DNA of 64,000 nucleotides, taken from NCBI RefSeq assembly GCF_026552795.1, contig NZ_JANFPI010000007.1, forward strand, positions 1-64,000. The letters run 5' to 3'. Position numbers and translations under genes: made by a program. The notes below the pieces were generated by a model that saw only the letters and a program-made list of their open reading frames with translations, was not told the DNA's origin and ran no database searches. Below, piece by piece: positions 8,723 to 17,059 of this stretch. Positions within the stretch are counted from its first letter, which is position 1. Each line of letters opens with the position of its first letter. This stretch comes from Ectorhizobium quercum. GTDB taxonomy: Bacteria; Pseudomonadota; Alphaproteobacteria; Rhizobiales; Rhizobiaceae.

Positions 8723-9736
8723 TCAGCCATTCGGCAATCCATCGAGTCGCGCCGGATCGGAACGGATGCTGTCGATCTCGGCAATGGTCTGCATGACGGT
8801 CAGCCGCGCCGTCACGGTGGTGATCAGCGCGATCACGATCATCGTCGCGAAAACGCCCATGTAGCCGGAAAAGCCGATGGTGAACTGGCCGAACAGGGCG
8901 GACGCCTGATCGCTTTCGGGCGTCGCCACGGTGTGCCGCTGCCAGAAGCCCAGCACCGCGAAGACGGCCGCGGCGGCAAATCCGCCCGCCGCCGAGCCCT
9001 TCAGGCTGATCTTCAGGAAATGCTTCTGGAATTCGCTGGCCACGAACCGCCCTTCGGCCCCGACGAAATGCAGGACCTCGACGATGTGGCGGTTGCCGGA
9101 AAGCGCCCCCCGCGTCGCGAAGACGACCGTCAGGATCATCGCGGTGAAGACCAGCGCCAGCACCCCCATGCCGATCAGCACCGTCGTCCGCGCCATCGAA
9201 ACCAGCCTGTCGACCCATGTCCGGTGGTCGTCCAGCGACGCCTGCGGTATCTCCTCCTGCAACAGCGCGCGCATCGCCGCGAAATCGGGTGGATTGCTTT
9301 CGTCGATGGTGACGACGACGAGGCGCGGCACCGGCAGTTCGTCCAGTTGCAGGCCGGTTCCCAGCCACGGCTCGAGCAGGCGCGCGGTGGCCGCGTCGTC
9401 CAGAACCCGCCCCTCCCGCGTACCCACGAAGGTGAGCGCGATATCCCTGGCGCGGTTGAGCGCCTGGTCCATGTCGAGCGAATCGTCCGGCTTGATCTGG
9501 ATCGTCACCTCGCGGGAAATCTGGCTCTGCCAGCTCGCCGCCGTCGCCCGCACCATGCTGACGGCGCCGAGCGTCAGGCAGGCGAGAAAGGCCATGATGG
9601 CGATGACCACCATCAGCGCGTTGCCCTGGATGTTCGAGGACGGCAGGATCGGCCCTGTCGGGCGCACCTGCATCTCCCGGCGCCGGGCCGGGCCTGTTGC
9701 CTGCCTGACATCCTTCGGGTCGGAACGGTCACTCAT
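8723..9736 (-). CDS. ftsX: Cell division protein FtsX (ABC permease-like)
   Basis: A 337-residue membrane protein with four predicted membrane segments: one near residues 40-62 and three in the C-terminal half, separated by a large periplasmic domain of about 110 residues. This is the FtsX layout. With FtsE it forms a complex that transduces ATP hydrolysis across the membrane to activate peptidoglycan hydrolases at division. The N terminus is cytoplasmic and arginine-rich. Its ATG overlaps the last eight bases of ftsE, indicating translational coupling. Confidence 0.94.
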   Translation of the reverse strand: MSDRSDPKDVRQATGPARRREMQVRPTGPILPSSNIQGNALMVVIAIMAFLACLTLGAVSMVRATAASWQSQISREVTIQIKPDDSLDMDQALNRARDIALTFVGTREGRVLDDAATARLLEPWLGTGLQLDELPVPRLVVVTIDESNPPDFAAMRALLQEEIPQASLDDHRTWVDRLVSMARTTVLIGMGVLALVFTAMILTVVFATRGALSGNRHIVEVLHFVGAEGRFVASEFQKHFLKISLKGSAAGGFAAAAVFAVLGFWQRHTVATPESDQASALFGQFTIGFSGYMGVFATMIVIALITTVTARLTVMQTIAEIDSIRSDPARLDGLPNG

Positions 9737-10388
9737 AGATATCCAGCCGTCCGTCTGTGAGGATCATGCGGCGGGCGTCGACCTGATCCATCAGGCCGAG
9801 ATCGTGGGTGGCGATCACCACCGCCGTGCCGAGCCGGTTGAGTTCGAGGAAGAGATTGAGCAGCCGCCGCGCCATCGGCGGATCGACATTGCCGGTCGGT
9901 TCGTCGGCCAGCAGGATCTCGGGCCGGTCGATGAGCGCGCGCGCGATGGCCGTGCGCTGCTTCTCGCCGCCCGAAAGCACCGGCGGCAGCACATTGATGC
10001 GCTCGCCGAGCCCGACCCATTTCAGAAGCTCGATGACGTCCTTGCGGTAGGAGACCTCCTCCTTGCCGCGAACCCGAAGCGGCAGGGCGACATTCTCGTA
10101 GGTGGTCAGATGATCGAGCAGGCGAAAGTCCTGGAAGACGATGCCGATGCGCCGCCGCAGCATCGGCAGCTCGCTCACGGGAATGCGGGCAATGTCGCGC
10201 TCGAAGCTGCGGATGAGGCCGCGCGTCGGCTTCAGCGACAGGAACATCAGGCGCAAAAGCGTCGTCTTGCCCGCGCCGGACGGCCCGGTCAGGAACTGGA
10301 AGGAGCCCTTGGGAATGGTAAACGTCAGATCCTTCAGGATCTCCGGCCCCATCCCGTAGCGCAGACCGACATTTTCGAAATGAATCAA
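9729..10388 (-). CDS. ftsE: Cell division ATP-binding protein FtsE
   Basis: An ABC ATPase. Walker A is GPSGAGKT at 35-42, the signature LSGGEKQR at 138-145, Walker B LLADEP at 159-164, and the H-loop in IATHD. The start chosen is TTG at 10388, giving IHFENVGLRYG and a 219-residue protein, exactly the family length and N terminus. An in-frame ATG at 10487 would add 33 arginine- and glycine-rich residues with no family counterpart and has no ribosome binding site. FtsE partners FtsX in the division complex. A CtrA-like box lies about 110 bases upstream. Confidence 0.95.
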   Translation of the reverse strand: MIHFENVGLRYGMGPEILKDLTFTIPKGSFQFLTGPSGAGKTTLLRLMFLSLKPTRGLIRSFERDIARIPVSELPMLRRRIGIVFQDFRLLDHLTTYENVALPLRVRGKEEVSYRKDVIELLKWVGLGERINVLPPVLSGGEKQRTAIARALIDRPEILLADEPTGNVDPPMARRLLNLFLELNRLGTAVVIATHDLGLMDQVDARRMILTDGRLDIYE

Positions 10389-10497
10389 TGGGCGCCCGTT
10401 CCCCGGTTCCTTCCGGCCTTGTTCTGAAGCCTGCACCTGCAAGCCGCGTCCTCCGACACGGCCCGAACGCCGACCTGCCCGGTTCATACCGGCGACG

Positions 10498-10512
10498 TTA
10501 CCGAAGCGTTAA
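10498..10512. promoter_or_regulatory. Candidate CtrA-binding box in the ftsE upstream region
   Basis: TTAC at 10498-10501 and TTAA at 10509-10512 are separated by seven bases, one mismatch from the alphaproteobacterial CtrA consensus TTAA-N7-TTAA; the next base is C as in the full consensus. It lies between ftsE and the divergent membrane-protein gene at 10606, so it could serve either. This is a pattern match only. Confidence 0.35.
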
Positions 10513-10605
10513 CCATTTTTATTTACGTCTGGCGAGACTTTGTTGCAATGCCTTCCGGTCACGCCTCAACAGGCGAAAGCGGGAGGAGAAAGGCGAAAGG
10601 CCCTG

Positions 10606-11265
10606 ATGACCGCTTTCAACGCCCGCAGACACGAAGCCCTCGCCTACGACATTCTGGCTCCCGAAGTCCCGCGCGCCCGGCAGCGCCGCGTGCGCACCAG
10701 AGCCTCCGAACCCGTCGTCGAGGCCGAATTCATCACCATCCGCGAGCCCGCCGCCGCAGACCCGCGCCGTAACGACAACCGCCAAGCCGCACCGCGCCGC
10801 CCATCCGCGTTGGAAATCGCCCGTACACTTGCCGAACGCTTGGAAAAACGTCTGGCCAGACTCTCGACGGACGGCTTTTCGGCGCTGGTCGCTGCTGCCT
10901 GCGTCGGCGTCTTCGTTCTCGCCGGCGGCCTCTCCGGCTTCTTCCCGGCCGAAACGCCGGCAGCACCGCCCCGGCCGCTCGTCATCACCCATGCCAACCT
11001 GACGCCGCAGCAAGCGAACGGAATGCCGCTCCTGATCGTCAACGGCATCGTCGAGAACCGCGGCCACACCACGATGGAGGTGCCGCCGATCCGCGCCGAA
11101 CTGATGGCCGGCGAAGCGCGGGTCGCCAGCCTCGTCATCGATCCCCCCGTCGCCAGCGTCAAACCGGGACAAAGCCACGGCTTCGTCGCACGCATCGCTC
11201 ACCCCGGTGGAAAAACGCCGGAACTGAAGCTTTCCTTCGGTGCGAAGGATGTTCCGGGCCTGTGA
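10606..11265 (+). CDS. DUF3426-like single-pass membrane protein
   Basis: A 219-residue protein from ATG 10606, with a GGAGGAGA purine stretch about 17 bases upstream. An upstream in-frame start at 10540 would add 22 residues. The first 85 residues are arginine-rich and probably cytoplasmic, residues 91-113 form one membrane segment, and the C-terminal part (about 120-219) looks like a periplasmic beta domain of the DUF3426 kind (LIVNGIVENRGHTTMEVP, then KPGQSHGFVARI). Related rhizobial genes begin with an MJ0042 zinc ribbon; I see no cysteine pairs here. It sits divergent to ftsEX and 36 bases upstream of hpt. Function unknown. Confidence 0.8.
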   Translation: MTAFNARRHEALAYDILAPEVPRARQRRVRTRASEPVVEAEFITIREPAAADPRRNDNRQAAPRRPSALEIARTLAERLEKRLARLSTDGFSALVAAACVGVFVLAGGLSGFFPAETPAAPPRPLVITHANLTPQQANGMPLLIVNGIVENRGHTTMEVPPIRAELMAGEARVASLVIDPPVASVKPGQSHGFVARIAHPGGKTPELKLSFGAKDVPGL

Positions 11266-11301
11266 TTATGGTAAGCAGGGCGTAAATTCGAGGAGCCCTG
11301 C

Positions 11302-11856
11302 ATGCCTGTTGTCCGTGGAAAGATCATCGAGCCGCTTTTTTCCGCCGAGCAAATCGCCGAACGCAACAAGGCGATTGCCACACAGATTGCCGCCGGCCCG
11401 GTCAAAGATCTTCTGGTCATCGCGATCCTGAAGGGCTCCTTCATCTTCGCCGCCGACCTTATCCGCGCCCTGCATGACAGCGGCCTTGCGCCGGAAGTCG
11501 AGTTCATCACGCTTTCCAGCTATGGCGCCGGCACCGTCTCCAAGGGGGTCCGCATCGTCAAGGACATCGACAGCGACGTGAAGGATCGCGACGTGCTGCT
11601 GATCGACGATATTCTCGAATCCGGCCGCACCCTTCTCTTCGCCAAAGAGCTGCTCTATTCCCGCGGCGCCCGCAACGTTTCCATCGCCGTCCTGCTCGAC
11701 AAGAGCGTCAAGCGCCAGGAAAAGCTGGAGGCCGATTATGTCGGTTTCGAGTGCCCGGACGATTTCGTGGTCGGCTACGGCATGGACGCTGCCTACGCCT
11801 TCCGCGAGCTTCCCTTCGTCGGCAAGGTAACGGGCGACGCACCGGCGCAAGGCTGA
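11302..11856 (+). CDS. hpt: Hypoxanthine phosphoribosyltransferase
   Basis: A 184-residue type I phosphoribosyltransferase that salvages hypoxanthine (and guanine) to IMP/GMP with PRPP. The PRPP-binding loop is LLIDDILESGRT at 99-110. The LKGSFIFAADL segment (43-53) is the conserved N-terminal loop, and the C-terminal YVGFECPDDFVVGYGMD block holds the purine-binding aspartates. GAGGAG lies about eight bases before the ATG. Confidence 0.96.
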   Translation: MPVVRGKIIEPLFSAEQIAERNKAIATQIAAGPVKDLLVIAILKGSFIFAADLIRALHDSGLAPEVEFITLSSYGAGTVSKGVRIVKDIDSDVKDRDVLLIDDILESGRTLLFAKELLYSRGARNVSIAVLLDKSVKRQEKLEADYVGFECPDDFVVGYGMDAAYAFRELPFVGKVTGDAPAQG

Positions 11857-12036
11857 ACCCGCAGGGTCATTTCCGGCATGGCCGAGGTCATAGCCCGTTA
11901 ACCACGGCCAGCACGCCCGTGCGAATATTTACCGATCGACAAGGAAACTCTGGTGATCTGCCCCTCGTACCGGCCATGCCGGTTCCGGGCGGGCATGAGA
12001 CGCGCGCCCGCAGACAGAACAAGCGGAGCAGCCATC

Positions 12037-12396
12037 ATGGCGAAAATCCTGATCACCGAAGACGAAGATACCCTGCGCACCTTCGTGGCGCGCGCACTCC
12101 GGCTGGATGGCCACATCACGATGGAAGCCGCCGACGGGGCTGAAGGGCTGGAGCGGCTTGCCGAGGAAGAATTCGACCTTTTGCTCTCCGACATCCGCAT
12201 GCCCGTCATGGACGGCATCGAACTGGCGCACCGCGCCGCCGCCGACCATCCGGGCCTGCGCATCCTGCTGATGACCGGCTTCGCCGACCAGCGCGAACGC
12301 GCCGACGACCTGATGGAAAAGATCGTCGACGTCGTGCCGAAGCCCTTCGCGCTCCCCGACATCCGCCGCGCCGTCGCCCGCGCCCTGGCGGCCTGA
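12037..12396 (+). CDS. cpdR: CpdR-like single-domain response regulator
   Basis: A 119-residue protein consisting only of a receiver domain. The phosphoacceptor is Asp52 in LLLSDIRMPVMDG, the acidic pair is E8-D9-E10, Thr80 is in LLMTGFA, and Lys102 is in the VPKPF loop. This length and the MTGFA...KPFALPDI pattern match alphaproteobacterial CpdR, which in its unphosphorylated state delivers substrates such as CtrA to ClpXP. Rhizobia can carry two CpdR paralogs and this could be either. GGAG lies about ten bases before the ATG. An upstream in-frame start at 11953 would add 28 arginine-rich residues with no family support. Confidence 0.88.
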   Translation: MAKILITEDEDTLRTFVARALRLDGHITMEAADGAEGLERLAEEEFDLLLSDIRMPVMDGIELAHRAAADHPGLRILLMTGFADQRERADDLMEKIVDVVPKPFALPDIRRAVARALAA

Positions 12397-12472
12397 ACCG
12401 ACGACACCTCGCCCGCGCAAGAGCGATTGGAGCCCGGCTTTCTGACCAGGCCCCGGTGTATCGACAAACAAT

Positions 12473-12520
12473 GCTCTCCTTCGTCACCCTTGGGCTTGAC
12501 CCGACCATGACGAAGAGAGC
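12473..12520. repeat. Intergenic palindromic repeat between cpdR and the TIGR02302 gene
   Basis: GCTCTCCTTCGTCA at 12473-12486 pairs with TGACGAAGAGAGC at 12508-12520 with one bulge. The loop contains TTGGGCTTGACCCGA, itself nearly palindromic. This CGTCAcccTtGGGCTTGACCCGA pattern resembles a very common intergenic repeat of alphaproteobacterial genomes (from memory, not searched). It lies between two convergent genes and may also act as a bidirectional terminator. Confidence 0.55.
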
Positions 12521-12586
12521 GAGGAGCCGTTTGTCAGCAGTCTGAGCCCGGCCATCGCCCGGGCCTTCCGCCTCGTGTGCCGGACG

Positions 12587-15217
12587 TCATTGCAGGTCCA
12601 GCAGCCGCTCCAGATAACGGCGCTCGATCTCGCCGCCCAGCCCGTTGCTGAGCTTCTCGCGGATGGATTCGAGAATCTGGCGCGCGCGCTGCACGTCGAT
12701 CTCGTCCGGCACCTTCACCTGATCGCCGAACTCGGGGCCGGACGTGGCGCGCGGACGGCCAAGCGGGTCGCGGCCGTTCTGGTTGCCCTGGCCCACCATG
12801 CCCGGTCCTTGCTGGCCCTGCTCGCCCTGGCCCTGCCCCTGCTGCATGGCCTGCATCATCTGGTTCATCATGTCGCGCGCACCGCGACGCAGCGCCTCAA
12901 GCGCCCGGCCCTGGCCTTCGACGGCACGGCCGCCCTCGCCTTCGCCAAGCGCCTCGCCCGCGCCCTTCATCTGCTCGCCGGCCTCGCCGAAGCCCTCGCC
13001 CGGCTGCATGCCCATGTCCGCCAGCCCCTTTTGCAGTTCTTCCAGCTTGCGGCCGAGCGCATCCTGCTGTTCGCGAAGCTGCTTCAACGCGTCGCGAAGC
13101 TGCTGCTCGGTCATCTGACCGCCCTCGCCCTGCTGCTGTTGCTGGGGGTCGCCGTTCTGGCCCTGCTGCTGGTCGGGCCGGTCGAAGAGGTCGCCGTCCT
13201 GTCCCAGTTCGTCGTTTTCCATCATGCGGTTCTGCAATTGCTGCTCCAGATTGAACGTCTGGTCCATCAGCCTTTGCTGCTCCTGCATCAACTCGCCCAG
13301 CCTGTCGATCTGCTGGCGCATGGGGCTGTTGTCCTGCTGCTGGCCGGGGCGCTGGTTCGGACGCCCGGCTTGCAGGTTGTTCATCATGCGCTGCAATTCG
13401 GAAAGAAGCTGCTGGGCGGCGTCATTGTTGCCGGACCGCGCCAGATTCTCGATCTGGTCCAGCATGCGGTTCAGATCCTGCTGGCGCAGCGTGTTTTCCG
13501 CCATCCGGCCCTGCATGTTCGGGTTCTGCTGCATCTGCCGCGCCAGTTCGGACAGATACTGTTCCATCGCCTGACGCAACTCGGCGGTCAGCCGGGCGAT
13601 CTCCTCTTCCGAGGCGCCGCGTTCGAGCGCTTCGGACAACGCCTTCTGGGCGTCGCGCATCTGCCGCTCGGCCATCGAAAGATCGCCGTCCTCGAGACCC
13701 AGCGCGATCTCCCAGAGATAGTCGGCGGCCCCCTTCAGGTCATCCTCGGTGCGGGCCGTCTCCATGCGTCCCAGCGCGGAGCGGATCAGCAGGAAATTCT
13801 TGAGGTTGGGGATCGTCTCCTCCGGGCGCAGCGCCAGCACCTCGTTCAGTTCGATGGCGCGCGGCAGGGCCGACGTATCCAGCGAGAAGGTCTGCCGCTG
13901 CTCGGAAACCGACGCCGCCAGCGGCTCGTAGAAACGCCGCGCGGGCATGGTCATCTCATAGGGTTCGCTGCGCCCTTCCTGTCCCGCGGCATCGACGGCC
14001 ACCAGCGTCACGCGCACGCGCGTTCCCGACAGCGGATGCTCCGTCAGGTTCCGGCTGGTCAGCCCCTTGATCGTGGCATTGCCCCGCCGCGGCAGGTCGA
14101 GCTTGTAGTCCGGCGGCGGAAACAGCGGCTTGGCGCCCGGCAGTGGCTCCTCGACCGGCTCGATGTCCGCCCGGGCCGATTGCACGCCGTAATCGTCCCG
14201 CGTCATGAAGCCGATTTCGAGAGCGCCGTTGACGCTGACGCGCGGCTCGCCGTCAAAGGCGATTTCCGGTGTCTTGTCGGGAATGACGGTGAAGGCCCAG
14301 CTCTGGCCGTTGACGGCCAGAACGCCGTCCTCCTCGAGCGTCATGCCATAGCTGCGGGCGCCGGCGTTCGCCGCCGCGCCTTGCGGCGCAGGGGCTTCGG
14401 CAGCATCGAGCGTCACATCGTCGCCACCCGAAGCGGAGGTGAAGGTCAGGACTTCGCCCTTGCCCTCGCCGGCGATCCGCACCGTCAGTTCGGAGCCTTC
14501 CGGCACTTCCGCCGGCCCGCCGCCGGCCTCGGCCCGCGCGGTCAGATAGACGGGCGCGCGGCCGGTATAGGAAGGCGGCGTCACCCAGGCGTCGATCCGC
14601 AGGCCGGGATCGACGGCGCTGCCCGCGCCGGGCGAGACGAAGGCATCCATCAGACGGCCGGCGCCGTTCGAAAAGGAAAAGCCGAAGGCCGCGGCCAGAA
14701 GCAGCACCGGCGCGGCGCGCAAGCCGTTGCGGTCGAAGCGCGACAGGTCGGGGCTCGGCATGCCGGCGTCGAGCGTCGCGATGCGCTCCGCCATGCGGAT
14801 CTGGTGCTCGCGCCACAGCGCCCGCGCGAAAGGCGTATCGTTGGCCGGACGATCCTCCTGCGCGGCCACAGGCTGGTGCGCAAGTCCGTTCCGCTCCTCG
14901 AGCAGCCGGTCGGCGGCATGCGCATCCGGCCATTCCAGCCGGAACAGCGGCCTGAGCGAACCGATGAAGGACAGCGCCAGCCCTGCGAGAAGAACGATCC
15001 GCGCCCAGTCCGGCAGGATGCGGAACACGCCGAACCAGGCGAGCGAGACGAACACGGCCGCGATCGAGGCCGGGACGATCAGCCTCGGCAGCAACCTCTC
15101 GAAAAACAGGATCGCCCTCGCCGTCACTCTCTTGAACGCGAGCTGCCGGGCAAGGCCGGGTCGCGCGGCGAATGCGCTTGCGACCGAACGCTCCTTCTGC
15201 CGGCTGTCACCGTTCAT
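12587..15217 (-). CDS. TIGR02302/DUF4175 family large membrane protein
   Basis: An 876-residue protein. Residues 30-90 hold two membrane segments and a third lies near 165-185; the rest is likely periplasmic. The middle (about 200-460) is rich in beta structure. From about 540 to 800 it turns strongly glutamine-, methionine- and glutamate-rich with long helical repeats such as MQQNPNMQ and QQQGQNG, likely coiled coil. The family is conserved in alphaproteobacteria, often near lysA, hpt or ftsE, without a proven function. GGAG precedes the ATG. The Q-rich region makes a long false reading frame on the opposite strand. Confidence 0.88.
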   Translation of the reverse strand: MNGDSRQKERSVASAFAARPGLARQLAFKRVTARAILFFERLLPRLIVPASIAAVFVSLAWFGVFRILPDWARIVLLAGLALSFIGSLRPLFRLEWPDAHAADRLLEERNGLAHQPVAAQEDRPANDTPFARALWREHQIRMAERIATLDAGMPSPDLSRFDRNGLRAAPVLLLAAAFGFSFSNGAGRLMDAFVSPGAGSAVDPGLRIDAWVTPPSYTGRAPVYLTARAEAGGGPAEVPEGSELTVRIAGEGKGEVLTFTSASGGDDVTLDAAEAPAPQGAAANAGARSYGMTLEEDGVLAVNGQSWAFTVIPDKTPEIAFDGEPRVSVNGALEIGFMTRDDYGVQSARADIEPVEEPLPGAKPLFPPPDYKLDLPRRGNATIKGLTSRNLTEHPLSGTRVRVTLVAVDAAGQEGRSEPYEMTMPARRFYEPLAASVSEQRQTFSLDTSALPRAIELNEVLALRPEETIPNLKNFLLIRSALGRMETARTEDDLKGAADYLWEIALGLEDGDLSMAERQMRDAQKALSEALERGASEEEIARLTAELRQAMEQYLSELARQMQQNPNMQGRMAENTLRQQDLNRMLDQIENLARSGNNDAAQQLLSELQRMMNNLQAGRPNQRPGQQQDNSPMRQQIDRLGELMQEQQRLMDQTFNLEQQLQNRMMENDELGQDGDLFDRPDQQQGQNGDPQQQQQGEGGQMTEQQLRDALKQLREQQDALGRKLEELQKGLADMGMQPGEGFGEAGEQMKGAGEALGEGEGGRAVEGQGRALEALRRGARDMMNQMMQAMQQGQGQGEQGQQGPGMVGQGNQNGRDPLGRPRATSGPEFGDQVKVPDEIDVQRARQILESIREKLSNGLGGEIERRYLERLLDLQ

Positions 15218-15295
15218 GCGGTTCTCCTATCCATGCAAAGGCGTGCCTTGAAGTCGGGAGGATAACACCCTTTGTGGCGAAGGCGAGGTCGCGCC

Positions 15296-15877
15296 TCATG
15301 TTTTCGCGCCGTTTGCGTGCATTTCGCCGGAATGTGAACGCCCGGCACCGCTGCTGCGGAGATTTTCCACATGGCGGGCGATCTCTTCCAGAAGATGGTC
15401 GTGGATGCCCATAGCCCGCAACTGCGTCAGCGTGTTGAAGAGATAGGCGTCGTTTGGCCCCGAGATCCCCGAGGCCGCATCGACGATCCGCGCGGCGACC
15501 TCCGTTTCGGGCGAACCGGCATATTGTGCATGGGCGGGATCGGCGACATAGACGACCCCCCCCACCCGGCGCCCGTCCGCCAGCGAAAGCGTCAGCAGCT
15601 TTTCCTTGTAGACATTGGTGACGAGTTCGCGTTCCCGCAGATAGGCGAGCACGCTGCCCCATTCCTCGGGCGCGACGCGAAAGGCCACGCCCGAACAGGA
15701 GCCGCCGCGGTCGAGCCCCAGCACCAGGCCGGGATGGCTTTCCGTTCCGCGATGCACCCAGGAATAGATGCAGAGCGAGCGACGGTAGCCGCGAAGCCGC
15801 GCCTTTGCGCTTTCCACATGGGGAAAACCCGGATTCCACATCAGGGAACCGTACCCGAAGACCCAAAATTCGTCCAT
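15296..15877 (-). CDS. ChaC-type gamma-glutamylcyclotransferase
   Basis: A 193-residue protein from ATG 15877; a TTG four codons upstream is the alternative. The N terminus carries the substrate loop F-G-Y-G-S-L-M-W at residues 7-14, the hallmark of the gamma-glutamylcyclotransferase fold, and the proposed catalytic glutamate is in YAGSPETE. ChaC enzymes degrade glutathione to 5-oxoproline and Cys-Gly in the cytosol. It is divergent from the DUF2125 gene, with about 96 bases between them. Confidence 0.9.
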   Translation of the reverse strand: MDEFWVFGYGSLMWNPGFPHVESAKARLRGYRRSLCIYSWVHRGTESHPGLVLGLDRGGSCSGVAFRVAPEEWGSVLAYLRERELVTNVYKEKLLTLSLADGRRVGGVVYVADPAHAQYAGSPETEVAARIVDAASGISGPNDAYLFNTLTQLRAMGIHDHLLEEIARHVENLRSSGAGRSHSGEMHANGAKT

Positions 15878-15973
15878 TTCGCGCGCCAATTCGTGAAATC
15901 CGATTGATTCGCCCTATAACAAGGCTGAGGCAAAGACCCAGGCCGGCCAACGACCCACGGAAGGAAGCATGAC

Positions 15974-16984
15974 ATGGAGGTAACGCAACCCGCAGCCGGC
16001 GGCAAGGCATCGGGCCGCAAGTGGCTGCTGGCCGTCGGGGCGCTCGCCGCCCTCGCAGCGGTCTATGCGGGCGGATGGCACCTCGCCGCTTCCCACCTGC
16101 GCGGGAAGTTGCTGGCCGCCCTTGCCGGTCAGGACGACAGGGGCCGGAGCATCGACTGCCGGCGGATGACCACCGGCGGCTTTCCCTTTTCCATGACGCT
16201 GAACTGTTCGGCGCTGGAGGTCGACGATGTGGAGCACGGCATCTCCACGACGCTCGGGCCGGCCGAGGCCCGTATTTCGATGTTTTCCCCCGATCGCGTC
16301 CGCTCCACCTTCAGCGGGCCGGCGGAAATCCGCTCGGTCCAGGGGCTGCTCGTCAGCGAATGGAGCGCATTGGCAAGCGAGGTCGGTTTCGGCCTGAACG
16401 GCATGCAGTCCATCCGCGTCGAGGCCGATGCCCTGAAGACCAACTTCACAGACCCAGGCAGGGGCAACGGCCTTCAGGCCACGGCAAACCGCTTCACCGG
16501 CTCCCTCGACGGGGAAAGCGGCGACCTTGTCGCCGGCGTCACGGTGGAGGAGGCGAAACTGGCGCGAAACGGCGTCGCGCTGCCGCTGCCGCCGCTGACG
16601 GTGGACGCGGCCCTGACCGTCGACGGGCGCGGCGATCTCGCAGGCCGCCTGGACCGGCAGGCGCTCTATGGGACGAACGGCGAGATCCGGCGCTTCGCCG
16701 CCCGCCTCGGCGAAGGCCGCGACATCGTCGTCACCGGCCCGTTTTCCGTCGACGATGCCGGGCGCATCTCCGGCAAATTCAGGATCGAGGCAAAGAATGT
16801 CGCGGCCTGGATCGAGGCCGCGCAGCAGGCCCTGCCGGAAGCCGCGCCCCTGATCGAAACGGTCGGCTCGCTGATCCGCAGCTACACCAAGGGCGATACG
16901 GACCTTTCCCTCGACCTGACCGTGAGAGACGGCCAGGTCTTCGTCGCCGGCTTCATTCCCGTCGGCGAGATCCCGCCGCTCTGA
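15974..16984 (+). CDS. DUF2125 domain-containing protein
   Basis: A 336-residue protein. Residues 17-38 form a membrane anchor or uncleaved signal, followed by a long exported domain rich in beta strands (RMTTGGFPFSMTLNCSALEVDD at the start of the domain is typical of DUF2125 proteins). The family is alphaproteobacterial and functionally uncharacterised; its strand pattern recalls lipid-transfer AsmA-like proteins, which is only an impression. The gene lies between chaC and the arogenate dehydrogenase gene, an arrangement I recall from other rhizobia. Confidence 0.88.
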   Translation: MEVTQPAAGGKASGRKWLLAVGALAALAAVYAGGWHLAASHLRGKLLAALAGQDDRGRSIDCRRMTTGGFPFSMTLNCSALEVDDVEHGISTTLGPAEARISMFSPDRVRSTFSGPAEIRSVQGLLVSEWSALASEVGFGLNGMQSIRVEADALKTNFTDPGRGNGLQATANRFTGSLDGESGDLVAGVTVEEAKLARNGVALPLPPLTVDAALTVDGRGDLAGRLDRQALYGTNGEIRRFAARLGEGRDIVVTGPFSVDDAGRISGKFRIEAKNVAAWIEAAQQALPEAAPLIETVGSLIRSYTKGDTDLSLDLTVRDGQVFVAGFIPVGEIPPL

Positions 16985-16990
16985 TCGAGA

Positions 16991-17034
16991 GCATTTCCGG
17001 TAAAAGCGTAAAGCGGTCTTGCGCCGGGAAATGC
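16991..17034. repeat. Rhizobial intergenic palindrome (GCATTTCC type)
   Basis: GCATTTCCGG at 16991-17000 pairs with CCGGGAAATGC at 17024-17034 with one bulged base. The GAGCATTTCCGG...GGAAATGCGC layout matches a very frequent intergenic repeat in Rhizobiales (from memory). It lies between the convergent DUF2125 and tyrC genes and could serve as a termination or mRNA-end structure. Confidence 0.5.
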
Positions 17035-17059
17035 GCAAGAACAACGGGTTCGACCGGAA

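Noticed and set aside
12575..15265. An 896-codon open frame on the + strand opposite the TIGR02302 gene
   Set aside because: Leucine- and alanine-rich translation that mirrors the Q-rich coding strand; no ribosome binding site or domain.
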